Shown one piece after another: positions 1 to 5,516 of a stretch of DNA of 6,356 bases (position 1 is its first letter; each line of letters opens with the position of its first letter). The DNA is from Bacteroidota bacterium (GTDB lineage: Bacteria; CLD3; SB21). The stretch is taken from NCBI GenBank assembly GCA_020438245.1, contig JAGQUY010000293.1:1-6356 (forward strand), read 5' to 3'. The position numbers and the translations under genes were made by a program. Under the pieces are notes generated by a model. It searched no databases. It was not told the DNA's origin and saw only the letters and a program-made list of their open reading frames with translations.

Positions 1-1601
1 GGTGTAACCTGAACTGTATATTGAAGAACATCACCGTACGCGGAGTCCGCATCCGCAAAAACAGAATCCAGCGCAACAATAGTTGCAGAACCGAAGTCCT
101 CGGACAAGGTGACGTCTCCGATTGCCAATGCAACAACAGGCGGGTTATTGGGTCTGAGCGGAGCGACTATATCTGCGTACGAAGACAGACTGCGATTCCC
201 ATTCGAATCCACGCCATAAACATGCATCGTGTACGAACTGTCGATTTCAAGTCCGGCGGTAAAGGGGCTGAAATTGACCGTAACGTCCTGAGACGGTGTA
301 AAAGCCTTGAAAACACGCGTCGTGCTTGGGCCGCCTGCTTTGTAGAAAAAATACTCGATGCTGGCAATCAAAGGAGCCCCGGGAATCGGGGTCGGAGTCT
401 TGTAGAATGCAAACGACTGAAGAGTCGACCAGTAGCCGTCTGAATCCGCGCTGCGAACATACAACGTATGAAATCCACCGCCCAATCCGTTCAGATCGAC
501 GGCAAAGTCCATTTGAACATCATTTCCGGCTGAGGAAGAAATTGCAGTTCCAAGACCTACGCCCGGATCTTTGTCGATGAAGTATTCGGCCCGACTTACG
601 TCGGCCAGCGGATCATTGATGGTATACGATTTGAAAAAAGCACGGGATTCGATGGTTGACCAATTCCCGTCCGAATCCTGAGAACGGATGTACAACGTAT
701 GAAATCCGCCGGAAACGCCGGCCAGATCAACGGAAAACGTCGGTATCGTGACGTCTGAAGAAACGGTGAAGGCAACGCTTATGCCCAATCCAAAGCCGGG
801 ATCCGTGTCGATAAAGTATTCCATGTTCGTGACGTCAGCAAGCGGATCGGATATGGAGTGCGCTTTAAAGAATGCATTGCTGTGCAGTATCGACCACCGC
901 CCCAGCTGATCCCGCGAGCGCATATAGAGTGTGTGAAATCCTCCCGCAAGGGCTCCAAGGTCAATGGAAAACGAAGGGATCGACACGTTGCTGCCGGGAG
1001 TGAGGGACGGAACGGGTGTGGCAGACCCAAAACCGGGATCCGTATCGAAGAAATACTCTGCATAGTTGACGGAAACCGGCAATCCGGCCTCCGCAGGTGT
1101 CTTGTAGAAGGTCTGGACCGAAGATATCGACCACAAACCGTTGACATCCCGGGATCGGACGTAGAGTGTATGAAATCCGCCAAGCAAACCGTTCAAGTCA
1201 ACCGAGAATACGGGAATCGTTACATCCGAACCGGGAGTTATTCCCGGAATGGCGATGCCCTGACCCCTGCCCGGATCGGTGTCGATGAAATACTCCGCGG
1301 CGACAACATCCGCCAGTACGGCTGAAATCGACGGAGCTTTGTAAAATGCAAACGACTGAGCAGAAGACCATCGACCGTTTTCATCCTTGGCGCGAACATA
1401 AAACGTATGAAAGCCGCCCGGCAGACCTGAAACGTCCGGACTGAAGTTTAACGTTACGTCTGTGCCCGGCGTCACGCTTATCGGGATGGCCAATCCAAAT
1501 CCGGGATCGTTGTCAATGAAGAATTCAGCCTCAACGACATTTTGTGCCGCCACGGATCCGATGCAAGCCAAACATCCTATAAGAAACAGGAGTCTTTTCA
1601 T
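1..1601 (-). CDS. Large secreted repeat protein, N-terminal 533 residues (C-terminus outside window)
   Basis: The frame is open without a stop from ATG at 1601 to the left edge, so the gene is incomplete at its 3' end. Residues 1-19 form a signal peptide (MKRLLFLIGC...SVAA, likely cut before QN), so the product is exported. Residues 25 to about 478 hold six tandem modules of ~78 residues. The core is EYFIDTDPGFG, then DVTIPxFSVDLxGL, GGFHTLYVRSRD, xxGxWS and FYK. The HTLYVR-xx-D-xxG-WS part resembles bacterial Ig/FN3-like beta-sandwich strands. From residue 484 (NNPPVV...TLSEDFG...FADAD) a cadherin-like module begins and is cut by the edge. Such proteins in the FCB group often end in a type IX sorting domain, but that end is not visible here. 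The start lies 13 bases after the upstream stop, with only a weak GGAT at 1607-1610, which suggests translational coupling. The function is unknown; a surface, adhesive or structural role is inferred. Confidence 0.9.
   Translation of the reverse strand, partial: MKRLLFLIGCLACIGSVAAQNVVEAEFFIDNDPGFGLAIPISVTPGTDVTLNFSPDVSGLPGGFHTFYVRAKDENGRWSSAQSFAFYKAPSISAVLADVVAAEYFIDTDPGRGQGIAIPGITPGSDVTIPVFSVDLNGLLGGFHTLYVRSRDVNGLWSISSVQTFYKTPAEAGLPVSVNYAEYFFDTDPGFGSATPVPSLTPGSNVSIPSFSIDLGALAGGFHTLYMRSRDQLGRWSILHSNAFFKAHSISDPLADVTNMEYFIDTDPGFGLGISVAFTVSSDVTIPTFSVDLAGVSGGFHTLYIRSQDSDGNWSTIESRAFFKSYTINDPLADVSRAEYFIDKDPGVGLGTAISSSAGNDVQMDFAVDLNGLGGGFHTLYVRSADSDGYWSTLQSFAFYKTPTPIPGAPLIASIEYFFYKAGGPSTTRVFKAFTPSQDVTVNFSPFTAGLEIDSSYTMHVYGVDSNGNRSLSSYADIVAPLRPNNPPVVALAIGDVTLSEDFGSATIVALDSVFADADSAYGDVLQYTVQVT
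168..1529 (-). repeat. Six tandem ~78-residue (about 234 bp) coding repeats
   Basis: Units read on the minus strand are 1529-1299, 1298-1062, 1061-825, 824-591, 590-360 and 359 to about 168. The spacing of equivalent positions is 77, 79, 79, 78 and 77 residues. Units 2-5 carry EYF(I/F)DxDPG and GGFHTLYxRSxD. Unit 1 is slightly diverged (EFFIDNDPG). Unit 6 has lost the DPG and FHTLYVR signatures (IEYFFYKAGG, YTMHVYGVDSNGN). Conservation is also visible in the DNA: the plus-strand string gtatgaaatcc recurs near 470, 699 and 1168, with variants near 931 and 1405. That is consistent with expansion by duplication. The modules are likely beta-sandwich units; this fold is inferred. Confidence 0.9.
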
Positions 1602-1606
1602 TGGTG

Positions 1607-1610
1607 ATCC
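1607..1610 (-). promoter_or_regulatory. Weak ribosome binding site of the repeat-protein gene
   Basis: GGAT lies five bases before the ATG at 1601, inside the 13-base gap after the upstream stop codon (1615-1617). It is much weaker than the AAAGGAG of the upstream gene. Re-initiation by ribosomes finishing the beta-helix gene is the likelier way this start is reached. Confidence 0.35.
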
Positions 1611-1614
1611 GATA

Positions 1615-2616
1615 CTAGTTGTGTGATTTGACCTTAACCGTGACGTTGTTCAGCCCGGGATCTGCGGTAAACTCATAGATGCTTGGTACCGCCGGTATTC
1701 CGGACAGAACGTAGCCGTAACCCGCACTGTTGTCGAACATCCCGCAGTCCACTCCGCCAAATCCTGCGCCAAGCGCCGGGCTTCCGCCGGCAAGCTGCCA
1801 TTGAGCGTCCTGCGATCCGGTTCCAACAAATACCGAACTCATACTGACATTCTCTTGATTGCCGTTTTGATTACCAAACTGCGTGCCGTTGGCGATATTG
1901 TTGTAGGGTGTTACGCCCGTTGTCGAAAAGGCGCCGGATCTGAGTATATTATTATTGAACGTAAAACTGCCGCTTACGTTATCAAAGTTACCAAAAATAA
2001 CATTATTCGAGATATCACCCGTGATCGTACCATTTATGTCAAAAGAACCGTAACTGATGTTTCCTCCGGCATATTCAATGAAGTTATTCTGAATGAAAAT
2101 CTGGGTTGCCCCGGAAAGGATTGTCACGGTACTGTAATAGTAGTTCGCACTTTGAATAATGTAACACTGCCTAACAACGACACTGTCTTTCGCATAGATG
2201 TAAAGCGGATACGTGCCGGCAGCCGTTGTTTGCATTTTGCAGCGAGTAATCGTGATATTGTCCGCATTGACAAATAAAGACTGCTGGAAATGCATACCCG
2301 TTACCGTCGTGCCGGCACCGCTGAGCGTGACCGCTGAGCTGACGCGTGCTGAATTTGTATCTGCCTGCAAGCCGGTATTTTCGTTCAAGAAAAAACCAGG
2401 CCCTATAATTGTCAGTCTTTTGGATGTATTAAATCCCGCATACGCTTGTGCGGATCCGGAAACCAGAATCGTATCACCCGACAGAACTGAAGAGGAGCCG
2501 ACGGCTCCGCTAATCGTAGTAAAACTGGCCCCCGGCCTTGGGGACACTGTCCAAGTCTTTGCATTCACCTCGCCAAAAACAAGCATCAGACATACAAACG
2601 TCAACGACATTTTCAT
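1615..2616 (-). CDS. Secreted right-handed parallel beta-helix protein
   Basis: A 333-residue exported protein. The start is ATG at 2616, because AAAGGAG sits six bases upstream and a signal peptide follows at once (MKMSLTFVCLMLVFGEVNA, likely cut after residue 19). An in-frame ATG at 2721 would add 35 residues (MTWRRIRLNC...) that mask the signal peptide, and it was rejected. Residues ~45-230 show short irregular repeats rich in Asn, Ser, Thr and Ile/Val (VNADNITITRCKM, DSVVVRQCYI, IFIQNNFIEYAGG, DISNNVIFGNF, FTFNNNILRSG). These are typical of pectate-lyase-like or NosD-like beta-helix coils. The region near residue 279 (GSPALGAGFGGVDCGMF) and the tail IPAVPSIYEF are closing motifs I recall from similar FCB-group proteins. 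No catalytic set for a polysaccharide lyase or hydrolase is recognisable, so I do not assign an enzyme activity. It is the first gene of a probable operon with the repeat protein. Confidence 0.85.
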   Translation of the reverse strand: MKMSLTFVCLMLVFGEVNAKTWTVSPRPGASFTTISGAVGSSSVLSGDTILVSGSAQAYAGFNTSKRLTIIGPGFFLNENTGLQADTNSARVSSAVTLSGAGTTVTGMHFQQSLFVNADNITITRCKMQTTAAGTYPLYIYAKDSVVVRQCYIIQSANYYYSTVTILSGATQIFIQNNFIEYAGGNISYGSFDINGTITGDISNNVIFGNFDNVSGSFTFNNNILRSGAFSTTGVTPYNNIANGTQFGNQNGNQENVSMSSVFVGTGSQDAQWQLAGGSPALGAGFGGVDCGMFDNSAGYGYVLSGIPAVPSIYEFTADPGLNNVTVKVKSHN

Positions 2617-2622
2617 GACGGA

Positions 2623-2629
2623 CTCCTTT
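2623..2629 (-). promoter_or_regulatory. Strong ribosome binding site fixing the beta-helix gene start
   Basis: The minus strand reads AAAGGAG, six bases before ATG at 2616. This near-consensus Shine-Dalgarno site decides in favour of the internal ATG and against the upstream in-frame ATG at 2721. Confidence 0.8.
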
Positions 2630-2693
2630 ATAAAATAATGAACTAAGATTTTATGATGGTTTAGGCTATTCTTTGAAACAGTCGCATGAGAGC

Positions 2694-2721
2694 AATTTAG
2701 TCGGATTCGACGCCAAGTCAA
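2694..2721 (-). promoter_or_regulatory. Candidate sigma70-type promoter for the beta-helix/repeat-protein operon
   Basis: The minus strand has TTGACT (2721-2716; five of six to TTGACA), a 16-base spacer, then TAAATT (2699-2694; four of six to TATAAT). Transcription would start near 2687, giving a leader of about 70 bases before the ATG at 2616. The site was found by eye. If the organism uses a Bacteroidota-type promoter, this match may be chance. Confidence 0.35.
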
Positions 2722-2807
2722 GAGGAATCGGAATGTCCTCCATATTCATGTAGCTCTGAGACATTTCAACAGGTGTCTGTTCCGTATAACGCAAAGAATG
2801 GTTGAAT

Positions 2808-2837
2808 TTGACAGCCGTTTACCCTACTTTTTACATG
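2808..2837 (+). promoter_or_regulatory. Candidate promoter for the small Cys4-Cys4 protein gene
   Basis: A perfect TTGACA lies at 2808-2813. The -10 region, 17-18 bases further on, is poor (TTACAT at 2831 or TACATG at 2832, each three of six). A start near 2844 would give a leader of only about 15 bases that still contains the AAGGGA ribosome binding site. The whole divergent intergenic region (2617-2859) holds this site and the opposite-facing candidate, and no gene. Confidence 0.35.
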
Positions 2838-2859
2838 AACCTAAGAAGGGAATTTCCCC

Positions 2860-3156
2860 ATGACTTCAAGAAAAAAACAATGCCCGAAGTGCAAAGTATT
2901 CAAGAAACGAACGGATTTCATAGACGACAAGGCGATTGAAAGAAAAATTTGCCGATCATGCTCGGTCGTCAGACGACTGTGGTACAAAGAAAATCAGGTT
3001 GCCCTTAACAAGTACAAACGGGAGCGTTTTGATCGGATGATGAATCGCCGAAAAAAACCGATTTGCGAGAAATGCGGCGAACGCCCCTGTTACCCCGATC
3101 GGCGTCTGTGCTGGGTATGCTCCAGAAGTAAGAGGCGCAGGCGGAAGGCCATCTGA
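2860..3156 (+). CDS. Small, highly basic protein with two Cys4 zinc-binding motifs
   Basis: A 98-residue protein. It starts at ATG 2860, eight bases after AAGGGA (2846-2851). There are two Cys4 sets. The first is C8-x2-C11 with C31-x2-C34 (CPKC...CRSC). The second is C69-x2-C72 with C84-x2-C87 (CEKCGERPC...CWVC), with a further Cys at 77. Between them is a charged, probably helical linker (WYKENQVALNKYKRERFDR). Lys plus Arg make up 35 of 98 residues against 10 acidic, and the C-terminus is SKRRRRKAI, so nucleic-acid binding is likely. The first half resembles the zinc-ribbon leader seen on some HNH endonucleases and phage-type proteins (CxKC...F...CKxC...YY/WYKEN). No His-Asn-His catalytic motif is present: the protein contains no histidine. 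I do not recognise a named family. It stands alone, divergent from the secreted-protein operon and convergent with the crotonase gene. Confidence 0.75.
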   Translation: MTSRKKQCPKCKVFKKRTDFIDDKAIERKICRSCSVVRRLWYKENQVALNKYKRERFDRMMNRRKKPICEKCGERPCYPDRRLCWVCSRSKRRRRKAI

Positions 3157-3171
3157 GAAATTCTGCTCCAT

Positions 3172-3188
3172 AGTCCGTGCGGCGGACT
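3172..3188. terminator. Hairpin in the convergent gap, possible transcription terminator
   Basis: AGTCCG (3172-3177), loop TGCGG, CGGACT (3183-3188). This is a perfect 6-bp stem, extendable by one T-G wobble pair (3171/3189). It lies between the stop of the small zinc-motif gene (3156) and the stop of the crotonase gene (3216), where a shared terminator would be expected. Neither strand has a T-run directly after the stem, so it is not a textbook intrinsic terminator. Confidence 0.3.
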
Positions 3189-3215
3189 GGGAGTGCTTCC
3201 GATTCCTGTTCTTTT

Positions 3216-3971
3216 CTACGACGCAGATTTCTTGATTTTCTCAGACACAAACTTTTCGATGGATTTCCTGGTCTCCGGGCTCTGCCACAGGTTGTCCACA
3301 TCCTTGTCGAATGGGCTTCTGAGGAATCTGTCAACAATGGGTGCACGAAGCTGTTGTTTGGTAAGCGCGAACACCGCGCGAGGCAAACTTGCAAGCGATT
3401 CGATCCTGAGCATGGCTTCTGACATCAATTGATCTGCGGGAACCAGACTATTCACAAGTCCCAGGCTTAGAGCTTCCATCGGTTCAACCGTCAATCCCCC
3501 GAACATAACCTGATCCAAACGACGCCCGGAGAGCGAAAACCGCATGATCTCGAGTGCGACGGTTGGAAACGGAACTCCGACCCGCAGTTCAGGCGCACCC
3601 ACCCGCCCCTTTCCGTGCGCCATCACCCGGAAATCCGCACAACACGCCATCACACATCCTCCGGCAATGGCATGGCCATTGATTGCTGCAACGAACGGTT
3701 TTGGAAAAGTGAACAGGGTCTCGAACAGTTTGCGCAGTTGAAAAAGAAAAGACGACGTATAGGAAGCATCCTCGTTCAAAATTCTGGGAAGATCCACTCC
3801 GGCACTGAAAATGTTTTCGTTACCCGTGAGAATCAACCCGCCGGATTCTGATGCCAGGATGTCCTCGACAGCCTTTACGATCTCTGTGCAAAACTCCAAA
3901 TCCAGGGCATTAGCTTTTCCTCGGGAAAGCGTAAGAACCGATATTCCATTTATGTCTTCGGTATGGATCAT
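3216..3971 (-). CDS. Enoyl-CoA hydratase/isomerase (crotonase) family protein, probably isomerase type
   Basis: A 251-residue cytoplasmic enzyme of the usual crotonase length. NIFSAGVDL (residues 53-61, Ala57) forms the first oxyanion-hole strand. AINGHAIAGGC (96-106) forms the second, with its Gly near 104. The hydratase glutamate that follows GGC in rat crotonase (Glu144) is Val107 here. The second glutamate (Glu164 equivalent) is kept as Glu128 in GAPELRVG. One-glutamate crotonases include mitochondrial delta3,delta2-enoyl-CoA isomerase, which the protein also resembles in its start (NALDLEF) and its tail (SPETRKSIEKF). Shifting a cis/trans-3 double bond to trans-2 during oxidation of unsaturated fatty acids is therefore the best guess, and syn-hydration is unlikely. 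ATG 3971 follows AAAGG (3982-3986) by ten bases. The upstream aldehyde dehydrogenase stop is 18 bases away, so the two genes form an operon. The exact substrate is unknown. Confidence 0.88.
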   Translation of the reverse strand: MIHTEDINGISVLTLSRGKANALDLEFCTEIVKAVEDILASESGGLILTGNENIFSAGVDLPRILNEDASYTSSFLFQLRKLFETLFTFPKPFVAAINGHAIAGGCVMACCADFRVMAHGKGRVGAPELRVGVPFPTVALEIMRFSLSGRRLDQVMFGGLTVEPMEALSLGLVNSLVPADQLMSEAMLRIESLASLPRAVFALTKQQLRAPIVDRFLRSPFDKDVDNLWQSPETRKSIEKFVSEKIKKSAS

Positions 3972-3989
3972 AACTTCATCGCCTTTCTG

Positions 3990-5375
3990 TCAGGGTTTCA
4001 TCAACCATCGAAACCACTTCAGTCCTTTCTTGTAGGGTCTGTATTTTACAGGCATGTCGATTTGGGTCGACGTTCGCATCATGGCGCGCTTGTGGGAAAA
4101 AATCTCGAAGGAGTATTCACCATGTGCCGAACCATATCCGCTTTGTCCGATACCTCCAAACGGCAAATGCTGTTGAGCAAATTGAGCGACCGTATTATTC
4201 ACGCACCCGTTCCCAAAGGGTAAAGCCTCCGTGATCATTTTTTCATACCCGCTATCTTCTGTGAAAATGTACAACGAAAGAGGCGTTGGGTTTCTGCGTA
4301 CAACGTCCAACGCGTCATTCAAATTTCGGTAGCCCAATACAGGCAGTATCGGACCAAATATCTCCTCCTGCATCAACGGGTGCTCTACGTTGTCCAATTT
4401 CACAAGAGTAGGTGCGATTCTCCGTTCGGATGCGTCGGAAGTGCCCCCGCACACAATGGTCGTCCCCTCCAGCAGCCGAACCAATCGATCGAAATGCCGC
4501 TGGTTGACGATCTTGGCAAGATCATGGTTTTTTTCGAGGGACGCGTCAAATTCATGAAGGATTGTTCGTCTGAGCTTTTCAATGAACCGGTTTTCGATTT
4601 TTGCATCTACGAGAACATAGTCGGGCGCGACGCAGGTTTGACCCGCATTCCAGAATTTCCCCCAAACAATGCGCTTTGCGGCTACCGTGAGATCCGCGCT
4701 TTCGTCGACAAAACAGGGACTCTTGCCGCCCAATTCAAGCGTAACCGGTACTAGTTTCGGCGCGGCCATCGCTGCAATTTTCCTCCCGACCTCTGTTCCG
4801 CCGGTATAAAACACATGATCAAAACGAAAAGCGTCCATCATCGCGGGAATGACCTCCGACCCATTGCCTTGAACGGTATATACGATATTTTCATCGAATG
4901 CCTCTGCAAGAACCTTTTCAACTATTGCGGCGCTGGCGGGCGCAAGCTCAGAGGGTTTGACCACCGCGCAGCAGCCTGCCGCAATGGCCCCGACGAGCGG
5001 TTCCCAAATAAGCTGACAGGGGTAATTCCAAGCCCCGATGATCAAAACGACTCCCCGCGGCTCCATTTCAATCCAGCTTTGTGAATAAAAGAACAGCAGA
5101 GGCGTACGTTTTCTTTTCGGCTTCATCCATTGATTAAGATTCTTGAGGGCATGATTGATTTCAGAGTATACCAGACCGACTTCGCTGGCATAGGCTTCCA
5201 ATTCGGGCTTGCCGAGATCGGTTTCGAGTGCTTTCAAAATCTCCCGTTCATTGCTCCGAATAGCTTTTTTGAAGCGAATCAGTGCGTCCATTCGCGTTGC
5301 ATACGATTTCGTTGCCCCTGATTCAAACTGTTTTCGAAGGCGATCTGCGACGACATTGAAAGAAGCAGTGTTCAT
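3990..5375 (-). CDS. Aldehyde dehydrogenase, ALDH3 (fatty/aromatic aldehyde) type
   Basis: A 461-residue NAD(P)-dependent enzyme oxidising aldehydes to carboxylic acids. All key parts are present: GAWNYP with oxyanion-stabilising Asn117; VVKPSEL with cofactor-binding Lys140; FYTGGTEVGR (189-198) of the Rossmann fold; LELGGKSP with general base Glu214; NAGQTCVAPDY with catalytic Cys248; and EEIFGP (337-342) binding the nicotinamide ribose. The short length, the N-terminal helix region (LRKQFESGATKSYATR) and the phrases VTLELGGKSPCF and MQEEIFGPILPVL match class 3 ALDHs, which include the fatty aldehyde dehydrogenase. The C-terminus (YKKGLKWFRWLMKP) is short, basic and aromatic rather than a membrane span, so any membrane contact would be peripheral. 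The start is supported by CGGAG, five bases upstream of ATG 5375. It is the first gene of an operon with the isomerase-type crotonase, which suggests lipid or long-chain aldehyde catabolism. Confidence 0.95.
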   Translation of the reverse strand: MNTASFNVVADRLRKQFESGATKSYATRMDALIRFKKAIRSNEREILKALETDLGKPELEAYASEVGLVYSEINHALKNLNQWMKPKRKRTPLLFFYSQSWIEMEPRGVVLIIGAWNYPCQLIWEPLVGAIAAGCCAVVKPSELAPASAAIVEKVLAEAFDENIVYTVQGNGSEVIPAMMDAFRFDHVFYTGGTEVGRKIAAMAAPKLVPVTLELGGKSPCFVDESADLTVAAKRIVWGKFWNAGQTCVAPDYVLVDAKIENRFIEKLRRTILHEFDASLEKNHDLAKIVNQRHFDRLVRLLEGTTIVCGGTSDASERRIAPTLVKLDNVEHPLMQEEIFGPILPVLGYRNLNDALDVVRRNPTPLSLYIFTEDSGYEKMITEALPFGNGCVNNTVAQFAQQHLPFGGIGQSGYGSAHGEYSFEIFSHKRAMMRTSTQIDMPVKYRPYKKGLKWFRWLMKP

Positions 5376-5380
5376 ACTGA

Positions 5381-5385
5381 CTCCG
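5381..5385 (-). promoter_or_regulatory. Ribosome binding site of the aldehyde dehydrogenase gene
   Basis: The minus strand reads CGGAG, five bases before ATG 5375. This supports the chosen start, which also matches the usual N-terminus of ALDH3 enzymes. Confidence 0.65.
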
Positions 5386-5460
5386 TGAATTGTTGCGCTT
5401 CAAACTACTCAACCCGGAACGCGGAATCAAGATATCTTGTCGGACCAGAGAGGAGAATCA

Positions 5461-5489
5461 TTGAAGCTTTATATATATTTCTTTATCAT
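5461..5489 (+). promoter_or_regulatory. Candidate promoter for the mechanosensitive channel gene
   Basis: TTGAAG (5461-5466; four of six to TTGACA), a 17-base AT-rich spacer, then TATCAT (5484-5489; five of six to TATAAT). Transcription would start near 5496, leaving a leader of about 20 bases that includes GGAG at 5505-5508. An opposite-facing extended -10 (TGGTATGAT on the minus strand, core 5490-5485) overlaps it and could serve the aldehyde dehydrogenase operon with a leader of roughly 100 bases. Both sites were found by eye. Confidence 0.4.
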
Positions 5490-5504
5490 ACCATATTCCA
5501 GATC

Positions 5505-5508
5505 GGAG
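5505..5508 (+). promoter_or_regulatory. Ribosome binding site fixing the GTG start of the channel gene
   Basis: GGAG lies eight bases before the GTG at 5517. No ATG or TTG occurs in frame upstream after the aldehyde dehydrogenase start. The only other in-frame candidate, GTG at 5508, overlaps this site, so 5517 is preferred. Confidence 0.65.
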
Positions 5509-5516
5509 TGCTAACC

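Noticed and set aside
21..443. Plus-strand ORF of 140 codons
   Set aside because: Lies antisense to the repeat-protein gene; the opposite frame has a signal peptide and clear repeats, whereas this product is Arg-rich with no recognisable pattern.
858..1325. Plus-strand ORF of 155 codons
   Set aside because: Antisense shadow of repeat units; any internal similarity it shows simply mirrors the coding repeats on the minus strand.
1560..1601. Lipoprotein signal (LIGC at residues 7-10) in the repeat protein
   Set aside because: The hydrophobic stretch before Cys10 is only about six residues, too short for a lipobox; cleavage after VAA near residue 19 fits better.
1801..2638. Two overlapping plus-strand ORFs (1801-2277 and 2213-2638)
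   Set aside because: Both are antisense to the beta-helix gene, which has a strong ribosome binding site and signal peptide. The two products show no domain, export signal or supporting start site.
2700..2711. Small inverted repeat GTCG-GATT-CGAC in the divergent intergenic region
   Set aside because: A 4-bp stem of this kind is expected by chance; no longer symmetry or repeat copy was found.
2617..2721. N-terminal extension of the beta-helix protein from ATG at 2721
   Set aside because: It would bury the signal peptide 35 residues in, and the consensus AAAGGAG lies inside this stretch just before the internal ATG at 2616.
2848..2859. GGGAATTTCCC near-palindrome just before the Cys4 gene start
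   Set aside because: Short 5-bp arms around a single central base; it overlaps the ribosome binding site and has no second copy that would suggest an operator.
3005..3394. Minus-strand ORF of 129 codons across the convergent gap
   Set aside because: Overlaps the 3' ends of both the Cys4 gene and the crotonase gene in other frames, and shows no recognisable domain or plausible start site.
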